Notes under the pieces: generated by a model
Seen by the model: only the letters and a program-made list of their open reading frames with translations
Told to the model about the DNA's origin: nothing
Databases searched by the model: none
Assembly (NCBI RefSeq): GCF_026008515.1
Contig: NZ_BQYM01000005.1
Span: 62,001 to 126,000, forward strand
DNA length: 64,000 nt
Source: Hoyosella levis
Lineage (GTDB): Bacteria > Actinomycetota > Actinomycetes > Mycobacteriales > Mycobacteriaceae
Direction: 5' to 3'
In this document: in pieces, positions 18,989 through 27,010 of the stretch
How positions within the stretch are numbered: position 1 is the first letter of the stretch
Layout: each line of letters starts with the position of its first letter
Position numbers and translations under genes: made by a program

Positions 18989-20302
18989 TCACTGCAATAC
19001 CTCGCTGCTCCGGGTCTCCCGGACCGCCTCCCCGAACTCCCGCACGGTCACTGGCAGGATCAGCACGGCGACCAGAGCCTCGCTCACGAAGAACCACCAC
19101 CCGACGGCCGGCAGCCCGTACTCATCCACCGCCAGCGCGACGCCCAGAAGGAAGACCACGATCGTTGCCGAGCGCGCCGCCACAACCCGCCCCACGACGC
19201 CATTGATCCGCGCCAGCGATCCATGCATCGCCTGCAGCGCCACAAATGGCATCGCTGCGGCGCCCGCGTACAACAACGGCGAGCTATGCGTCCCATAGCT
19301 GGTGTCGATCATCGCGAAGGACGTCGGAGCCAGGATCGCCAGGAACATCGAGCACGCTAGCGCCATCAAGGAGAGCAGGAACGCGAACCGATAGACCAGG
19401 CCCGGGAGATCCCACGCGGACCGGTCCGCAGCGCTCACGAACGGACCCATCACGGCCGTCAACAGCGTCCCGAACATCAGCACCAGGAAAAACGCCGGGA
19501 TGAAGTGGCCAGCCGCGATCGGCCCCAGGTTCACCATCACTAGCAGTGGCAGCACCGTGGGCGTCACCGCCCCCAGCGCGGCCGGAGCATACGCGCGCAG
19601 CACACCCCGCATCATCTGGCCCCGGTCCACCTGCTGCGGCGCCAGCGCCGCGAACTCGCTCCCCCCGATCTTGCGCGCGATCACTGCCGTCAACACCGGC
19701 ACCAGCACCATCATCGGCACGAACCACGCCATCGCGATGCCCGTCGAGCCCAGCGAGAAAACCCCTGCCGCCACCAGCAGCGCCAGCCTCGCCGCAGCCT
19801 GGGCCACCATCGCCACCGCGCTCCACCGGGCCCTGCCCAGCCCCGACACCATCGAGTCATACGACGACAGCACAGCGAGTCCCGCGACCAGCGGCGGAAA
19901 CGCCCACGCTTGCCAGGGCAACTCGAAAACCACCTGCCGGGGCACCACCAGCACCACCAGCGTCCCCGCCAGCATCGCGACGATGAAGACGGCGGCATTG
20001 CCACGGAAGAACCAGCCCATCGCCTTCACGCCCGAGACCGGCACCACTCGCGACACCACGGCACCGATCCCCAGGTTCGCCAGCGTCGACACGCCCGTCG
20101 CCACCGCCACCAGCACCCCGGCGAAGCCAAGGGCCTGCACATCGAACAAGAACGCGGCAACGATCCAGAAGACAGCCGTGAAGACAGCGCCAAACACGCT
20201 CGACACCAATGCCGCCAGGGCGTCCGCATCCAGCACCCGGCGCGTCGCCAGCCCCGCCGACGGCGTCAAGTCCCAGCTGCTCGCATTAACGCTCTCCGAC
20301 AC
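18989..20302 (-). CDS. Polytopic MOP-type exporter/flippase (polysaccharide transporter-like)
   Basis: This 437-residue integral membrane protein has about 12-14 hydrophobic segments along its whole length and short polar loops. The pattern and the N-terminal SSVFGAVFTAVFWIVAAFLF with LGIGAVVSRVVP resemble Wzx-like lipid-linked oligosaccharide or polysaccharide flippases of the MOP superfamily. No enzyme motif is present. ATG 20302 is the first start. It is transcribed toward fadE5 but ends about 170 bp before it. Neighbours on the upstream side are divergent. Substrate cannot be told; an envelope glycolipid is a reasonable guess. Confidence 0.7.
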   Translation of the reverse strand: MSESVNASSWDLTPSAGLATRRVLDADALAALVSSVFGAVFTAVFWIVAAFLFDVQALGFAGVLVAVATGVSTLANLGIGAVVSRVVPVSGVKAMGWFFRGNAAVFIVAMLAGTLVVLVVPRQVVFELPWQAWAFPPLVAGLAVLSSYDSMVSGLGRARWSAVAMVAQAAARLALLVAAGVFSLGSTGIAMAWFVPMMVLVPVLTAVIARKIGGSEFAALAPQQVDRGQMMRGVLRAYAPAALGAVTPTVLPLLVMVNLGPIAAGHFIPAFFLVLMFGTLLTAVMGPFVSAADRSAWDLPGLVYRFAFLLSLMALACSMFLAILAPTSFAMIDTSYGTHSSPLLYAGAAAMPFVALQAMHGSLARINGVVGRVVAARSATIVVFLLGVALAVDEYGLPAVGWWFFVSEALVAVLILPVTVREFGEAVRETRSSEVLQ

Positions 20303-20510
20303 GCCCCAAGCCTAGTGACGCAACCATGCGCCTCGGGCACAAAGGGGGCAGACGGGGCGAGAGGACTGTTGCTGTGCCGGCGCGGCATCTGGCGGGGGCA
20401 GCCCGCGAGTGCTCTCCGATGGCTCGATTCACCACCTCACCAGGCGCGCCCATGCTAGCTTCGTGAAAAATTGCCCGTGGCTCACACCTATCGCGATAGC
20501 GGAGGCCCTG

Positions 20511-21476
20511 ATGAGAACATCCGCACGAACCTCCGCTTCCCGCAGAAGCTTCCGAGCGCCGCGCCGCGCGCTGCTGGGACTGGGTGGTGCTGGCGCGCTC
20601 GCCGTGGCCTCGGTGGCGCTCCCGGCCACCTCGGCCGCGCAACCGCCCTTGGGATGCACCCAGGTGGGGGATCAGGTCACCTGCGTCTACGACGTGCCAG
20701 GCCAGCACAGCTTCCTGATCCCCGCTGGCGTCGACACGTTGACCATAGCCGCGATCGGCGGCCACGGTGGGCAGGGCGGCGGCGCCAACGGCGGTGCTGG
20801 TGGTCTGGCAGGAACAGCCCAGAGCACCTTGAGCGGACTCTCCGGCACCCTGTTCGTGCTCGTGGGTGGCAACGGCGGCAACGGCGGAACGATGGGTGGC
20901 GGGGGCGACGCGCCCGGAGCCAACGGCGGGGCCAGTGGCGGCGACGGAGGCGCCCCTGGCGCCGGCGGGGGCGGCGCCTCGGACGTGCGCACCACTCTCG
21001 CCGATCCAGGTTCCCGCCTGCTCGTCGCGGGTGGCGGCGGAGGCGGAGGCTCGATCGGGCAAGCCGGCGACGGGGGTGATGCGGGGCAGCCCGGTACTGC
21101 CGGCTCTGGTGGATCCAGTGGCGGTGGGGCCGGCGGGGCCGGGACACCGACTGCAGGGGGCGATGGCGGCATTGGCTTCACGTCTGCCGCGGACGGGCAG
21201 GATGGCACGCTCGGCGTCGGCGGCACCGGAGGGCCCTCCGCGACCGCCGCCGGTGGCGGAGGCGGTGGAGGCCTGTACGGCGGAGGGGGCGGTGCAGGCG
21301 CCGGCTCCGTAACCGGTGGGGGAGGTGGGGGCGGAGGCTCCTCCCTCGGCGAGACCACCGGCCTCGCGCAAAGCGATGACGCGCCGAGCGTGACCATCAC
21401 CTACCCCGCCCCCGAGGATCCCGGGTGCGCGGGCTCGCTGTGCATCGACCTCGGAAGCATGCTTGGCATTAGCTGA
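20511..21476 (+). CDS. Secreted glycine-rich protein
   Basis: This 321-residue protein begins with a twin-Arg-like basic stretch (RSFRAPRRALLGLGGAGALA) and a signal peptide with a probable cleavage after ATSAAQ. A short CTQVGDQVTCVYDVPG segment with two Cys leads into about 230 residues dominated by GG, GGxGG and GGGG runs, then a tail with CAGSLC and a short hydrophobic end. This resembles the glycine-rich domain of predicted actinobacterial surface proteins and superficially PE_PGRS repeats, but no PE domain is present. ATG 20511 has GGAGG six bases ahead. Function unknown; a wall or surface location is inferred. Confidence 0.75.
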   Translation: MRTSARTSASRRSFRAPRRALLGLGGAGALAVASVALPATSAAQPPLGCTQVGDQVTCVYDVPGQHSFLIPAGVDTLTIAAIGGHGGQGGGANGGAGGLAGTAQSTLSGLSGTLFVLVGGNGGNGGTMGGGGDAPGANGGASGGDGGAPGAGGGGASDVRTTLADPGSRLLVAGGGGGGGSIGQAGDGGDAGQPGTAGSGGSSGGGAGGAGTPTAGGDGGIGFTSAADGQDGTLGVGGTGGPSATAAGGGGGGGLYGGGGGAGAGSVTGGGGGGGGSSLGETTGLAQSDDAPSVTITYPAPEDPGCAGSLCIDLGSMLGIS

Positions 21477-21532
21477 GACACCGGAGCGCTGCTGCGCTCC
21501 ATCGGGCGCTGGCTCGACAACCTACTCAATAA

Positions 21533-21565
21533 TGTGGCCGGGCGCAGGGCATGCGCCCGGCCACA
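21533..21565. repeat. Strong 14-bp hairpin in the gap 21477-21797
   Basis: TGTGGCCGGGCGCA (21533-21546) pairs perfectly with TGCGCCCGGCCACA (21552-21565) around a 5-nt loop. It lies 57 bp after the glycine-rich gene and is probably its terminator, although no T-run follows. The rest of the 320-bp gap shows no convincing gene. Confidence 0.6.
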
Positions 21566-21797
21566 AGTGCGTTTGCCCGCGCCATGGCCGGGTATTCCTC
21601 CCGCAGGTGCCGTAGCGGTGTCGGGCGACAGCCACGATCAAGCTTCCCGCGGCATCCAGAAATGGGTAGCGCGATGCGGGTGAAGCCCTCCAAGACCCTC
21701 CTCGCCGCCTCGGCTTCCTGCGTAGTCGCACGCGCAAGGACAGCGACCACGCCCCAACCCCGCCCATGACCGGGCACCAGCAGAACTAGGAATCGAA

Positions 21798-22340
21798 ATG
21801 GAAACCAACACCATCGTCGCCATCATCGTCGCCGTGGTCGCGGTCCTCGTGATCGCCGCCATCATCGGGTCGCTTCTAGCGAAGAAGCGCAAGGAGAGTC
21901 GTCGGGCCGAAGCCATTCACCTTCGCGCCCAAGCCGACGAGCACGCGCACGATGTCGGGCAGAACGAGGCGATCGCCGCCAAGACAGCGGCAAAGGCGCG
22001 CGCCGCCCAAGCCGAGGCCGACGCGAAGGCGGCGGAAGCGGAAGGGCTGCAACACCAGGCGCACACACGCCGTGCCGACGCGGCCTCCGCCCGCGAAAAG
22101 GTGAACTCGGAGTTCGACCGGGCCAACGAGATCGACCCTGACCTACCCACGAGGGACCCAGGCGTCGTCGGCGGTCCGAGCGATCATCCCCGCACCACCA
22201 CCGGCCGCACCTACGAAAGCGACCGCGGCTACCAAGCTGGCGCAGGCCCCGCCAGCACGTCGGACCGGCCTCAGCAGGATCTACCGAGAAGGCACCAACC
22301 AGGCCGACCTGATGACCCGCGGCCCTACAACCAGCCCTGA
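21798..22340 (+). CDS. Small single-pass membrane protein with coiled coil
   Basis: This 180-residue protein has an N-terminal TM segment (TIVAIIVAVVAVLVIAAIIGSLLA) followed by a basic KKRKESRR stop-transfer sequence. A long Ala/Glu/Lys/Arg/Gln helix (about residues 35-110), probably a coiled coil, comes next, and the tail is disordered and rich in Asp, Pro, Arg and Gln. Such proteins are common in Mycobacteriales and Streptomyces and have no assigned function. AGGA precedes the ATG at 21798. It is the last host gene before the att site of the mobile region. Confidence 0.75.
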   Translation: METNTIVAIIVAVVAVLVIAAIIGSLLAKKRKESRRAEAIHLRAQADEHAHDVGQNEAIAAKTAAKARAAQAEADAKAAEAEGLQHQAHTRRADAASAREKVNSEFDRANEIDPDLPTRDPGVVGGPSDHPRTTTGRTYESDRGYQAGAGPASTSDRPQQDLPRRHQPGRPDDPRPYNQP

Positions 22341-22417
22341 CGCCACAGGAGAGGACTGAACCGGGAGGTGCATGGGCTCGCTTACCGCGGTCCCGCGCGT
22401 CGGGTTCGCGGAGGCTG

Positions 22418-22515
22418 CGCAGACGGCAAACGCCCTGGCGGAGGCTGAGGCCTCTACCAGGGCGTTTTGCGAGAGCCGATGACGGGAATCGAACCCGCGT
22501 ATTCAGCTTGGGAAG
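22418..22515 (-). repeat. Left attachment site: tRNA-Gly 3' end plus its terminator
   Basis: Positions 22469-22515 repeat, in 47 bp, the 3' part of the tRNA-Gly gene at 36083-36153 and a few bases beyond. Upstream, 22428-22467 is the tRNA-type terminator (AAACGCCCTGG pairing with CCAGGGCGTTT). The whole 98-bp block recurs at 25828-25925 with a single mismatch. This is the displaced original 3' end of the tRNA gene and marks the left limit of the inserted DNA. Confidence 0.9.
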
Positions 22516-22601
22516 CATTTTCCGTGTCCGCTAGCCGGAAGCCGAAGCCGCTGGTAGCGCAATCGAGAGGGTGGAGTTTCTGCAGGTAGGGTAGGAGTTG
22601 T

Positions 22602-22640
22602 CGGTTGACTTGCGGAGCCCTACGGTTGACTCGCGGGGCC
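22602..22640. repeat. Two 18-bp direct repeats between left core and arm site
   Basis: CGGTTGACTTGCGGAGCC at 22602 and CGGTTGACTCGCGGGGCC at 22623 differ at two positions and are spaced 21 bp start to start, two helical turns. This is the arrangement expected for an excisionase binding its attP arm. The 9-mer CGGTTGACT recurs on the minus strand at 35229-35237 in element 2. Confidence 0.5.
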
Positions 22641-22659
22641 TTGCGGGTGGCCGTGGGTG

Positions 22660-22677
22660 GAGGTACAGGCGAGGTAC
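22660..22677 (+). promoter_or_regulatory. Paired GAGGTAC integrase arm sites, element 1 left
   Basis: GAGGTAC occurs at 22660-22666 and 22671-22677, 11 bp apart start to start. The pair begins 145 bp inside the left core, equal within 1 bp to the GAGGTGC pair of element 2 (144 bp). This is inferred to be an arm-type integrase binding site. Confidence 0.7.
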
Positions 22678-22777
22678 AGCACGGGGGCAGTCGTGGCTGG
22701 CGCTAACGTCTGGCGGCCTTGCGGCGATAGAAAGTCGAAGATCGTATCCACCAGGCTGAAGACATGAGGCGGTAGCA

Positions 22778-23182
22778 GTGGCGAGGTTCAACATTGGAAT
22801 AGGCACGGGGGTTGGACCTGTGCGTGTTGGAGCTTCGAAGTCGTTCGGAGGCCGGAGCCGATCGACTAGCGCAAGCAAGCCGGGTCCGCTCGCTGCTGTA
22901 TTGGCTGTTCTGATCGTCGTCCCGTTTATGGTCGTTCAGACCGTGGGCCTGGCCTGGGCCCTCGCGATTCTCGGAGCGCTGCTAGGGCTGGTGGCCCTAT
23001 TGGTAGTCCGCTCAAATATCAAGAAGAAGCGTCGGCGCGCGGCGCGCGAGGCAGCGCGCGCGGCAAAGCTCGCAGCGAAGGCCGAGCGAAAAGCGACCAA
23101 GCGTCAGCGCTGGAGGCGGCAGGGTGATGCGGCGCCGGGGAGGCCTCGGCCGACGGTGCGCAATGCCCGCCTTCTACGCTAG
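22778..23182 (+). CDS. Small membrane protein in the left cargo slot of element 1
   Basis: This 134-residue protein starts at a GTG with GAGGCGG in front. A Ser/Arg/Lys-rich N-terminus of about 35 residues leads into two closely spaced hydrophobic segments (AAVLAVLIVVPFMVVQTVGL and WALAILGALLGLVALLVV) and then a very basic Arg/Lys/Ala helix. I do not recognise a family. It occupies the position held in element 2 by the single-pass membrane protein at 26098-26532, and overlaps convergently by 9 bp with the relic ORF on the other strand. A role in cell protection or phage interference is only a guess from context. Confidence 0.6.
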   Translation: MARFNIGIGTGVGPVRVGASKSFGGRSRSTSASKPGPLAAVLAVLIVVPFMVVQTVGLAWALAILGALLGLVALLVVRSNIKKKRRRAAREAARAAKLAAKAERKATKRQRWRRQGDAAPGRPRPTVRNARLLR

Positions 23183-23338
23183 CTGGCCCGCCTCCGTTAT
23201 GTGCTCCCCGGGCGGACAGACGGGCTGGTACCGCCCGCCCTCGCTGGGTGGGGCGTCTTCCAGTCCCGGTGGCGCTCGTCCTGGACCCCAAGAGAACTCT
23301 GAAGTTCCAGGCTTCCCGCGCGGGTCATGGGTTGTCAT
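23174..23338 (-). CDS. Relic or homologue of the small capsid-linked ORF
   Basis: This 54-residue ORF (MTTHDPRGKPGTSEFSWGPG...) shares the pattern PG-x-SE-[FY]-SWG-x-G-x-APP and a downstream CPP with the 47-residue product of 27011-27154, the gene immediately after the capsid gene of element 2. No capsid gene lies upstream of it here; instead the integrase remnant begins 15 bp away on the other strand. I read it as the surviving fragment of a deleted capsid module. Whether it is still expressed is unknown. Confidence 0.6.
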   Translation of the reverse strand: MTTHDPRGKPGTSEFSWGPGRAPPGLEDAPPSEGGRYQPVCPPGEHITEAGQLA

Positions 23339-23352
23339 AGCAGCCGTCCAAT

Positions 23353-24686
23353 GGCGGCTTCCGTGCCAAGAAGGACGCCGAGGCGTACGCGCTGACCGTG
23401 GACTACTCGGCGATGCGCGGCGCAACCTTCGATCCGCGGAGCGGGGAGATGAGGTTTCGTGCAGCGGCGGCAGCCTGGCTGGAGTCTCGGCACGACCTGA
23501 AGTCCGGCACTCGTGCGGGGTACACCTACGCCCTAGCCCCAGCCGACCAGCACCGGGGCGACGCGCGAGAGCTTTGCATTGATGCGGTGCTGGGCGGGTA
23601 CCCAGTGAACGCCATCACCCGCCCCCTCATTAGCGACTGGATCGCGAGGATGGTCGCCGCAAATAAGAAGCCTTCCACAGTCAAGCATGCGTACTTCCTG
23701 GTGCGTATGGTGCTGGGGCAGGCTGTAGCGGACGGGCGCGTAGCCGCCAACCCCGCCGACTACGTGAAGCTCCCGAGCGAGCGCGGCGTCGGCAGCGGTA
23801 CACCGGGCCTCGTAGACGACCCCGACATGTTCCTCGCCCCCCCCCGCGCAGGTCCAGGCCCTCCAAGATGCCACGCCCTGGCCGTACAACGTGCTGGTGC
23901 ATGTGGCCGCGTGGGCAGGCCTCCGGGCGGCCGAGCTGGGCGGCCTGCAAGTAGGCGACGTTGACGTGCCGAGCCTGCGATGCGCACCGCAGTCCGCCAG
24001 GCCCAGCGCGCCCACCAGACCAGGGCTACTGCGCGTGGAGCGGACGGTGGGCTTCCGCCCCGGCGACGAGCGCCCCACCTACGACGTGCCCAAGACGCGC
24101 GGATCGCGTAGGCGGGTACTGCTTCCGCCTGCTGCTGTGGCGGTACTGCGGGACTACCTGGCGCGCCACCCCCACGGCCCCGCCAGCCCCCGCTACGACC
24201 CGGTAGCGCCGCTGTTCCCTGGGTTCCGCCTGGCCGCCGACAAGCCGACGGGCCGCGCGGGCACTACCGCAGGAGCCCCGGCGGCTGCCCGCGCTACCGC
24301 CCAGGCTGCGCGGCTCGCGGAGCTCGACACTACCGAGGCCGCAGCCCGGCTCGACCTGGACTGGGGCGTGCCCGTCCGCCACCAGAACTTCTACAAGGCC
24401 GTCTACCGACCCGCCGTACTGCGGGCTAGCCTGGCCGCTAGCGAGCTAGGCGCTACCGCCCAGGCTGAAGTTTCACGCCCTACGCCACACCTACGCCTTG
24501 CTGTGCGTGGCGGCGGGGATCCCACCCCTAGAGATCGCCCGGTTCATGGGCCACGCCAAGGTCACTACGACCCTCTCCGTCTACGCCCACCTGTTCCAGG
24601 ACGACCACACCGACGCTATGGCTGCCCTGGCGGGTATGGCTACGCCACCACCCGCGAACGTGGTCCCGATTAGGGGTGCAGGCTGA
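23353..24686 (+). pseudogene. Tyrosine integrase pseudogene of element 1
   Basis: The translated pieces align along the element 2 integrase, but the N-terminal ~30 residues are missing (the first recognisable part is GGFRAKKDAEAYA) and the frame shifts twice. The first shift is at the run of nine Cs near 23838-23847, after DDPDMFLAPP. The second is near 24470, after TAQAE, and the frame resumes with LKFHALRHTYALLCVAAG. Catalytic residues survive in the fragments: GLRAAEL, HALRH and GHAKVTTTLSVYAHLF. Parts such as the QALQDATPWPYNVLVHVAAWAGLRAAEL coding stretch are nearly identical at DNA level to element 2. A sequencing error in the C-run is possible for the first shift only. Confidence 0.85.
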
Positions 24687-24696
24687 GGGCTTGAAG

Positions 24697-25767
24697 CTAA
24701 CGGCGTGGCGTCGGCACGGGGGGACTTACGTTGTAGTGGAATGTGGCACGGTCGTCAGCTCCGTTGTATCGTTGGAACTCGCTTTCGTTGTGCACCGATA
24801 TGCCGACGACACGACCTTCGCCGACGTGGCTTTTCGCGACAGTCCAGTCAAACGTGACGGTTGCTCCATATGCGTAGCCAAGTTCTTGGGGCATTACGTT
24901 GCTCGAATTGCCATAGAGTGTAAAGCGCCATGATATTTCGCGGTCATGTGGATCGGTGGCTGAACATTCAAAGGACACGGTTTGACCGATGCTTAGGCGC
25001 GGGATCCTGTCTTGCTTCTTATTCGTTCCGCTGCCCAGTTCATCGCCCAGAGAATCCCGTACGTAGTTAATTGATGCATAGAATGCGTCAGGTCCGGAAG
25101 AGGAGCTTCGGTAGATGGCGAGCAAGTTTTGAACTTGGCCTGCTACGCCTGCTAGCAAGTGTTTCTCAAATGGGGCTACGGGTCGAGCATGTGCAATCGT
25201 GTTTCGCACGCTCATCATAGTCTTGAGGTGAGCTTCGGTCCGCTTTCTGTCTTGTAGGATGGGTTGAACCTTTTCCCAGTGTTTAAAAATCAGGCGTTCG
25301 AGGTGATAAGCTTCTGTGTAGTCGAGTAGGTCGTCACTTACTTTGACGCCGTCTCGCCGTTTGTCTTCCTCGACGCGCTTTGCCTCTAAATCCGCGCGCT
25401 TTGGGTCGGGGAAATCATCGATCCAAGAAGCGCCGATCGCTGTCCGGACAACCTCGCGTAGCGCTGTTTCAGCGGCAGCCAGTTCTGTGTAAGCATCCAC
25501 AGGAGCCAATGCCCCACCTGGTTCAATTGAATTTGGCAGAGTGCCGAGATAGGTCGCGAGGCTCGTGAGCGTTTTGGTGTCCGCGTGTATTAGCGTCTTG
25601 CCCCAGTCTACGTCGTCAATGCCCCTGTAGACGAGGTCGAATCCGAAACGTGTAACGAGCAACTCGATGTCGTCGTAGCTTCGACCGGATTCCAAGAGAG
25701 CATCACGTGTTGCGATTACTGTCTCGTAATGCTGGCCAGGATCGAGACTCCTGTCTGGTGCGTGCAC
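24697..25767 (-). CDS. HEPN-domain protein (Swt1-type), candidate defence RNase
   Basis: This protein of about 356 residues sits in the slot between integrase and tRNA, pointing back toward the integrase. A central all-alpha domain (about residues 130-215) ends in RNTIAHARP; R188-x4-H193 is the RX4-6H motif of catalytic HEPN ribonucleases, and the context DYTEAYHLERLIFKHWE resembles the Swt1-type HEPN family. The last ~100 residues look like an all-beta, Ig- or PKD-like domain (SIGQTVSFECSATDPHD...SWRFTLYG). The gene is visibly richer in A and T than its surroundings, a sign of separate origin. The start is uncertain: GTG 25767 is chosen, but the frame opens at TTG 25839. HEPN RNases commonly act in abortive infection or toxin systems; no separate antitoxin gene is seen. 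Confidence 0.75.
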   Translation of the reverse strand: MHAPDRSLDPGQHYETVIATRDALLESGRSYDDIELLVTRFGFDLVYRGIDDVDWGKTLIHADTKTLTSLATYLGTLPNSIEPGGALAPVDAYTELAAAETALREVVRTAIGASWIDDFPDPKRADLEAKRVEEDKRRDGVKVSDDLLDYTEAYHLERLIFKHWEKVQPILQDRKRTEAHLKTMMSVRNTIAHARPVAPFEKHLLAGVAGQVQNLLAIYRSSSSGPDAFYASINYVRDSLGDELGSGTNKKQDRIPRLSIGQTVSFECSATDPHDREISWRFTLYGNSSNVMPQELGYAYGATVTFDWTVAKSHVGEGRVVGISVHNESEFQRYNGADDRATFHYNVSPPVPTPRR

Positions 25768-25801
25768 GGGGCAGAGTGTACCAACGCTCGCCAACACATC
25801 C

Positions 25802-25819
25802 GAGGTACGGCGGAGGTAC
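25802..25819 (+). promoter_or_regulatory. Paired GAGGTAC integrase arm sites, element 1 right
   Basis: GAGGTAC at 25802-25808 and 25813-25819, 11 bp apart, ends 60 bp before the middle core. The element 2 counterpart (GAGGTGC pair at 36003) ends 58 bp before its core. Same orientation as the left pair. Confidence 0.7.
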
Positions 25820-25827
25820 AGCCACCC

Positions 25828-25925
25828 CGCAGACGGCAAACGCCCTGGCGGAGGCTGAGGCCTCTACCAGGGCGTTTCGCGAGAGCCGATGACGGGAATC
25901 GAACCCGCGTATTCAGCTTGGGAAG
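25828..25925 (-). repeat. Middle attachment site between elements 1 and 2
   Basis: A 98-bp block identical to 22418-22515 except one base. It contains a tRNA-type terminator and the 47-bp core (25879-25925) but lacks the 5' half of the tRNA, so it is not a working tRNA gene. It marks the junction of the two tandem insertions. Confidence 0.9.
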
Positions 25926-25973
25926 GTGTTTCCGACCCCGAGCAGGCGTGCGAACGCGCAGGTAGGCGCCGTC

Positions 25974-26019
25974 CGTGTCGACAGGAAAAGTGCTGCTAGT
26001 TGGCTGTTTTGTCGACACG
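25974..26019. repeat. 46-bp inverted repeat near the left end of element 2
   Basis: CGTGTCGACA (25974-25983) and TGTCGACACG (26010-26019) are exact reverse complements, with AAAA and TTTT just inside. It lies between the core and the arm sites, the same interval that holds direct repeats in element 1. Candidate excisionase or serine-recombinase site. Confidence 0.5.
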
Positions 26020-26068
26020 CCACCGCCCCGGCCTGGGCCGTTGCTGCGGGCGGCCCGCCCAAAAAGTG

Positions 26069-26086
26069 GAGGTGCTGTGGAGGTGC
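26069..26086 (+). promoter_or_regulatory. Paired GAGGTGC integrase arm sites, element 2 left
   Basis: GAGGTGC at 26069-26075 and 26080-26086, 11 bp apart, starts 144 bp inside the middle core. The sixth base is G in every element 2 copy and A in every element 1 copy. Confidence 0.7.
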
Positions 26087-26097
26087 CAGGGCGGGGG

Positions 26098-26532
26098 CTA
26101 CACCAGGTCCCAGTCCCGCTCGATGCGGGCCACCTCCGTGGCGAGAAAACTAGGAACCAGTCCGACGCGATCCTTCAGTGGGGTATCGAACAACTCATTC
26201 AGCTCGCTCAGGCTGGAATTGCTCATTCCGGCTCGCAAGGTAAGAAACCAATGTCGAGTCGTGAGCTTAGCGAGCGGCGGCAGCGTAAGTCCTGTGGTGT
26301 CGATGCTTCGACTCTTCTCTACTACGGATCGTGGCGGGTGCCGCTGAAGCTCTTCCTTCTGCAGCTCCTTGATGCCCTCCCGCCACTCGGCGATGCGCTG
26401 CACGCGGCGCTCGTGGCGGAGTTGCTTTTTCTTTACGCCCCACTGAGCCCAAGGGGCCAGCAGCGACGCTATGCCGCCGCTAACCGCCCCGGCTACACCG
26501 CCAATAGTGGCCACCCAAATCTCCGTTGCCAT
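26098..26532 (-). CDS. Single-pass membrane protein, left cargo slot of element 2
   Basis: This 144-residue protein has an N-terminal hydrophobic segment of moderate strength (IWVATIGGVAGAVSGGIASLLAPWA), a KKKQLRHERR basic boundary and a charged, probably coiled-coil cytoplasmic part. I do not recognise a family. It is the last gene of the leftward cluster, 32 nt after the 147-residue basic protein, and lies closest to the att site. It could be a cargo gene, or an accessory of capsid assembly or host lysis such as a holin-like or superinfection-exclusion protein; the sequence does not decide. ATG 26532 has only a weak ribosome site. Confidence 0.65.
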   Translation of the reverse strand: MATEIWVATIGGVAGAVSGGIASLLAPWAQWGVKKKQLRHERRVQRIAEWREGIKELQKEELQRHPPRSVVEKSRSIDTTGLTLPPLAKLTTRHWFLTLRAGMSNSSLSELNELFDTPLKDRVGLVPSFLATEVARIERDWDLV

Positions 26533-26564
26533 GCCACCGATGTTCTCATGGCGGCAGGGACCAT

Positions 26565-27008
26565 CTAGTCCGCGATGCGCCGGCCCGTGTGGCGATGCGC
26601 CGCTTGACTTGTGCGGCGGGTGGCTTTGGTGCCCGCGCGGGCGGCTGCGGGGCTGCTGGCGGTGCGCGCGGCCCGCTTGCGCGCCGCCGTGGCAGCGGTG
26701 CTGGCGCTGCGCTGGGCGGCGCTGCTGCGCGCTGGCGGGGGCGTGCGGCTGATGCCCACGATCCCCTTGACCACTACCTGCCGCCCGCCCGGCGCGCGGT
26801 ACCGGGCGCCTACTTTAGCGCCGGTCCATTTGCCGTCGCGGGTGGTGCCTAGGTGGCTCTCGGCCTTCAGGCTCCCCGTTACCATGCGGTCCAGCGCTAG
26901 GGGGCTGGCAAGCGTGCCGCCCACCGCCGCCCCGGCAGCGGCGCCAGCAAGCATTCCGGTGGACCACCGGCCTTGGCGGTCGCGGGGCTGATTGCGCCAG
27001 CTGGCCAT
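26565..27008 (-). CDS. Basic Ala/Arg-rich protein downstream of the capsid gene
   Basis: This 147-residue protein begins MASWRNQPRDRQGRWSTG; RDxxGRW-type starts are frequent in phage head-associated proteins. A Gly/Ala hydrophobic stretch (AGAAAGAAVGGTLASPLA) follows, then a KVGARYRAPGGRQVVVKG segment and a very basic Ala/Arg/Thr/Ser tail that could bind nucleic acid. The ATG at 27008 lies two bases after the preceding stop (TAGCCATG), so it is tightly coupled to the 47-residue ORF and the capsid gene. A role inside the capsid or in DNA condensation is inferred from composition and position only. Confidence 0.7.
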   Translation of the reverse strand: MASWRNQPRDRQGRWSTGMLAGAAAGAAVGGTLASPLALDRMVTGSLKAESHLGTTRDGKWTGAKVGARYRAPGGRQVVVKGIVGISRTPPPARSSAAQRSASTAATAARKRAARTASSPAAARAGTKATRRTSQAAHRHTGRRIAD

Positions 27009-27010
27009 GG

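Larger units (their letters stand above)
22469..25925. mobile_element. Integrative element 1 (deletion derivative) at tRNA-Gly
   Basis: About 3.4 kb lies between two 47-bp attachment cores (22469-22515 and 25879-25925). It holds a small membrane-protein gene, a relic of the small capsid-linked ORF, a frameshifted tyrosine integrase and a HEPN-domain gene. Pairs of GAGGTAC arm sites lie inside each end. There is no replication or capsid gene. Comparison with element 2 indicates that an internal segment from the capsid-linked ORF to the integrase N-terminus was lost, with the join near 23339-23352. It is probably unable to excise by itself, although the integrase of element 2 might act on the shared cores. 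Confidence 0.85.

Noticed and set aside
20760-21350. Dense short repeats in the glycine-rich gene resembling a repeat array
   Set aside because: They are irregular GGC-type codon repeats encoding Gly runs, with no fixed unit or spacer, so neither CRISPR nor a mobile repeat.
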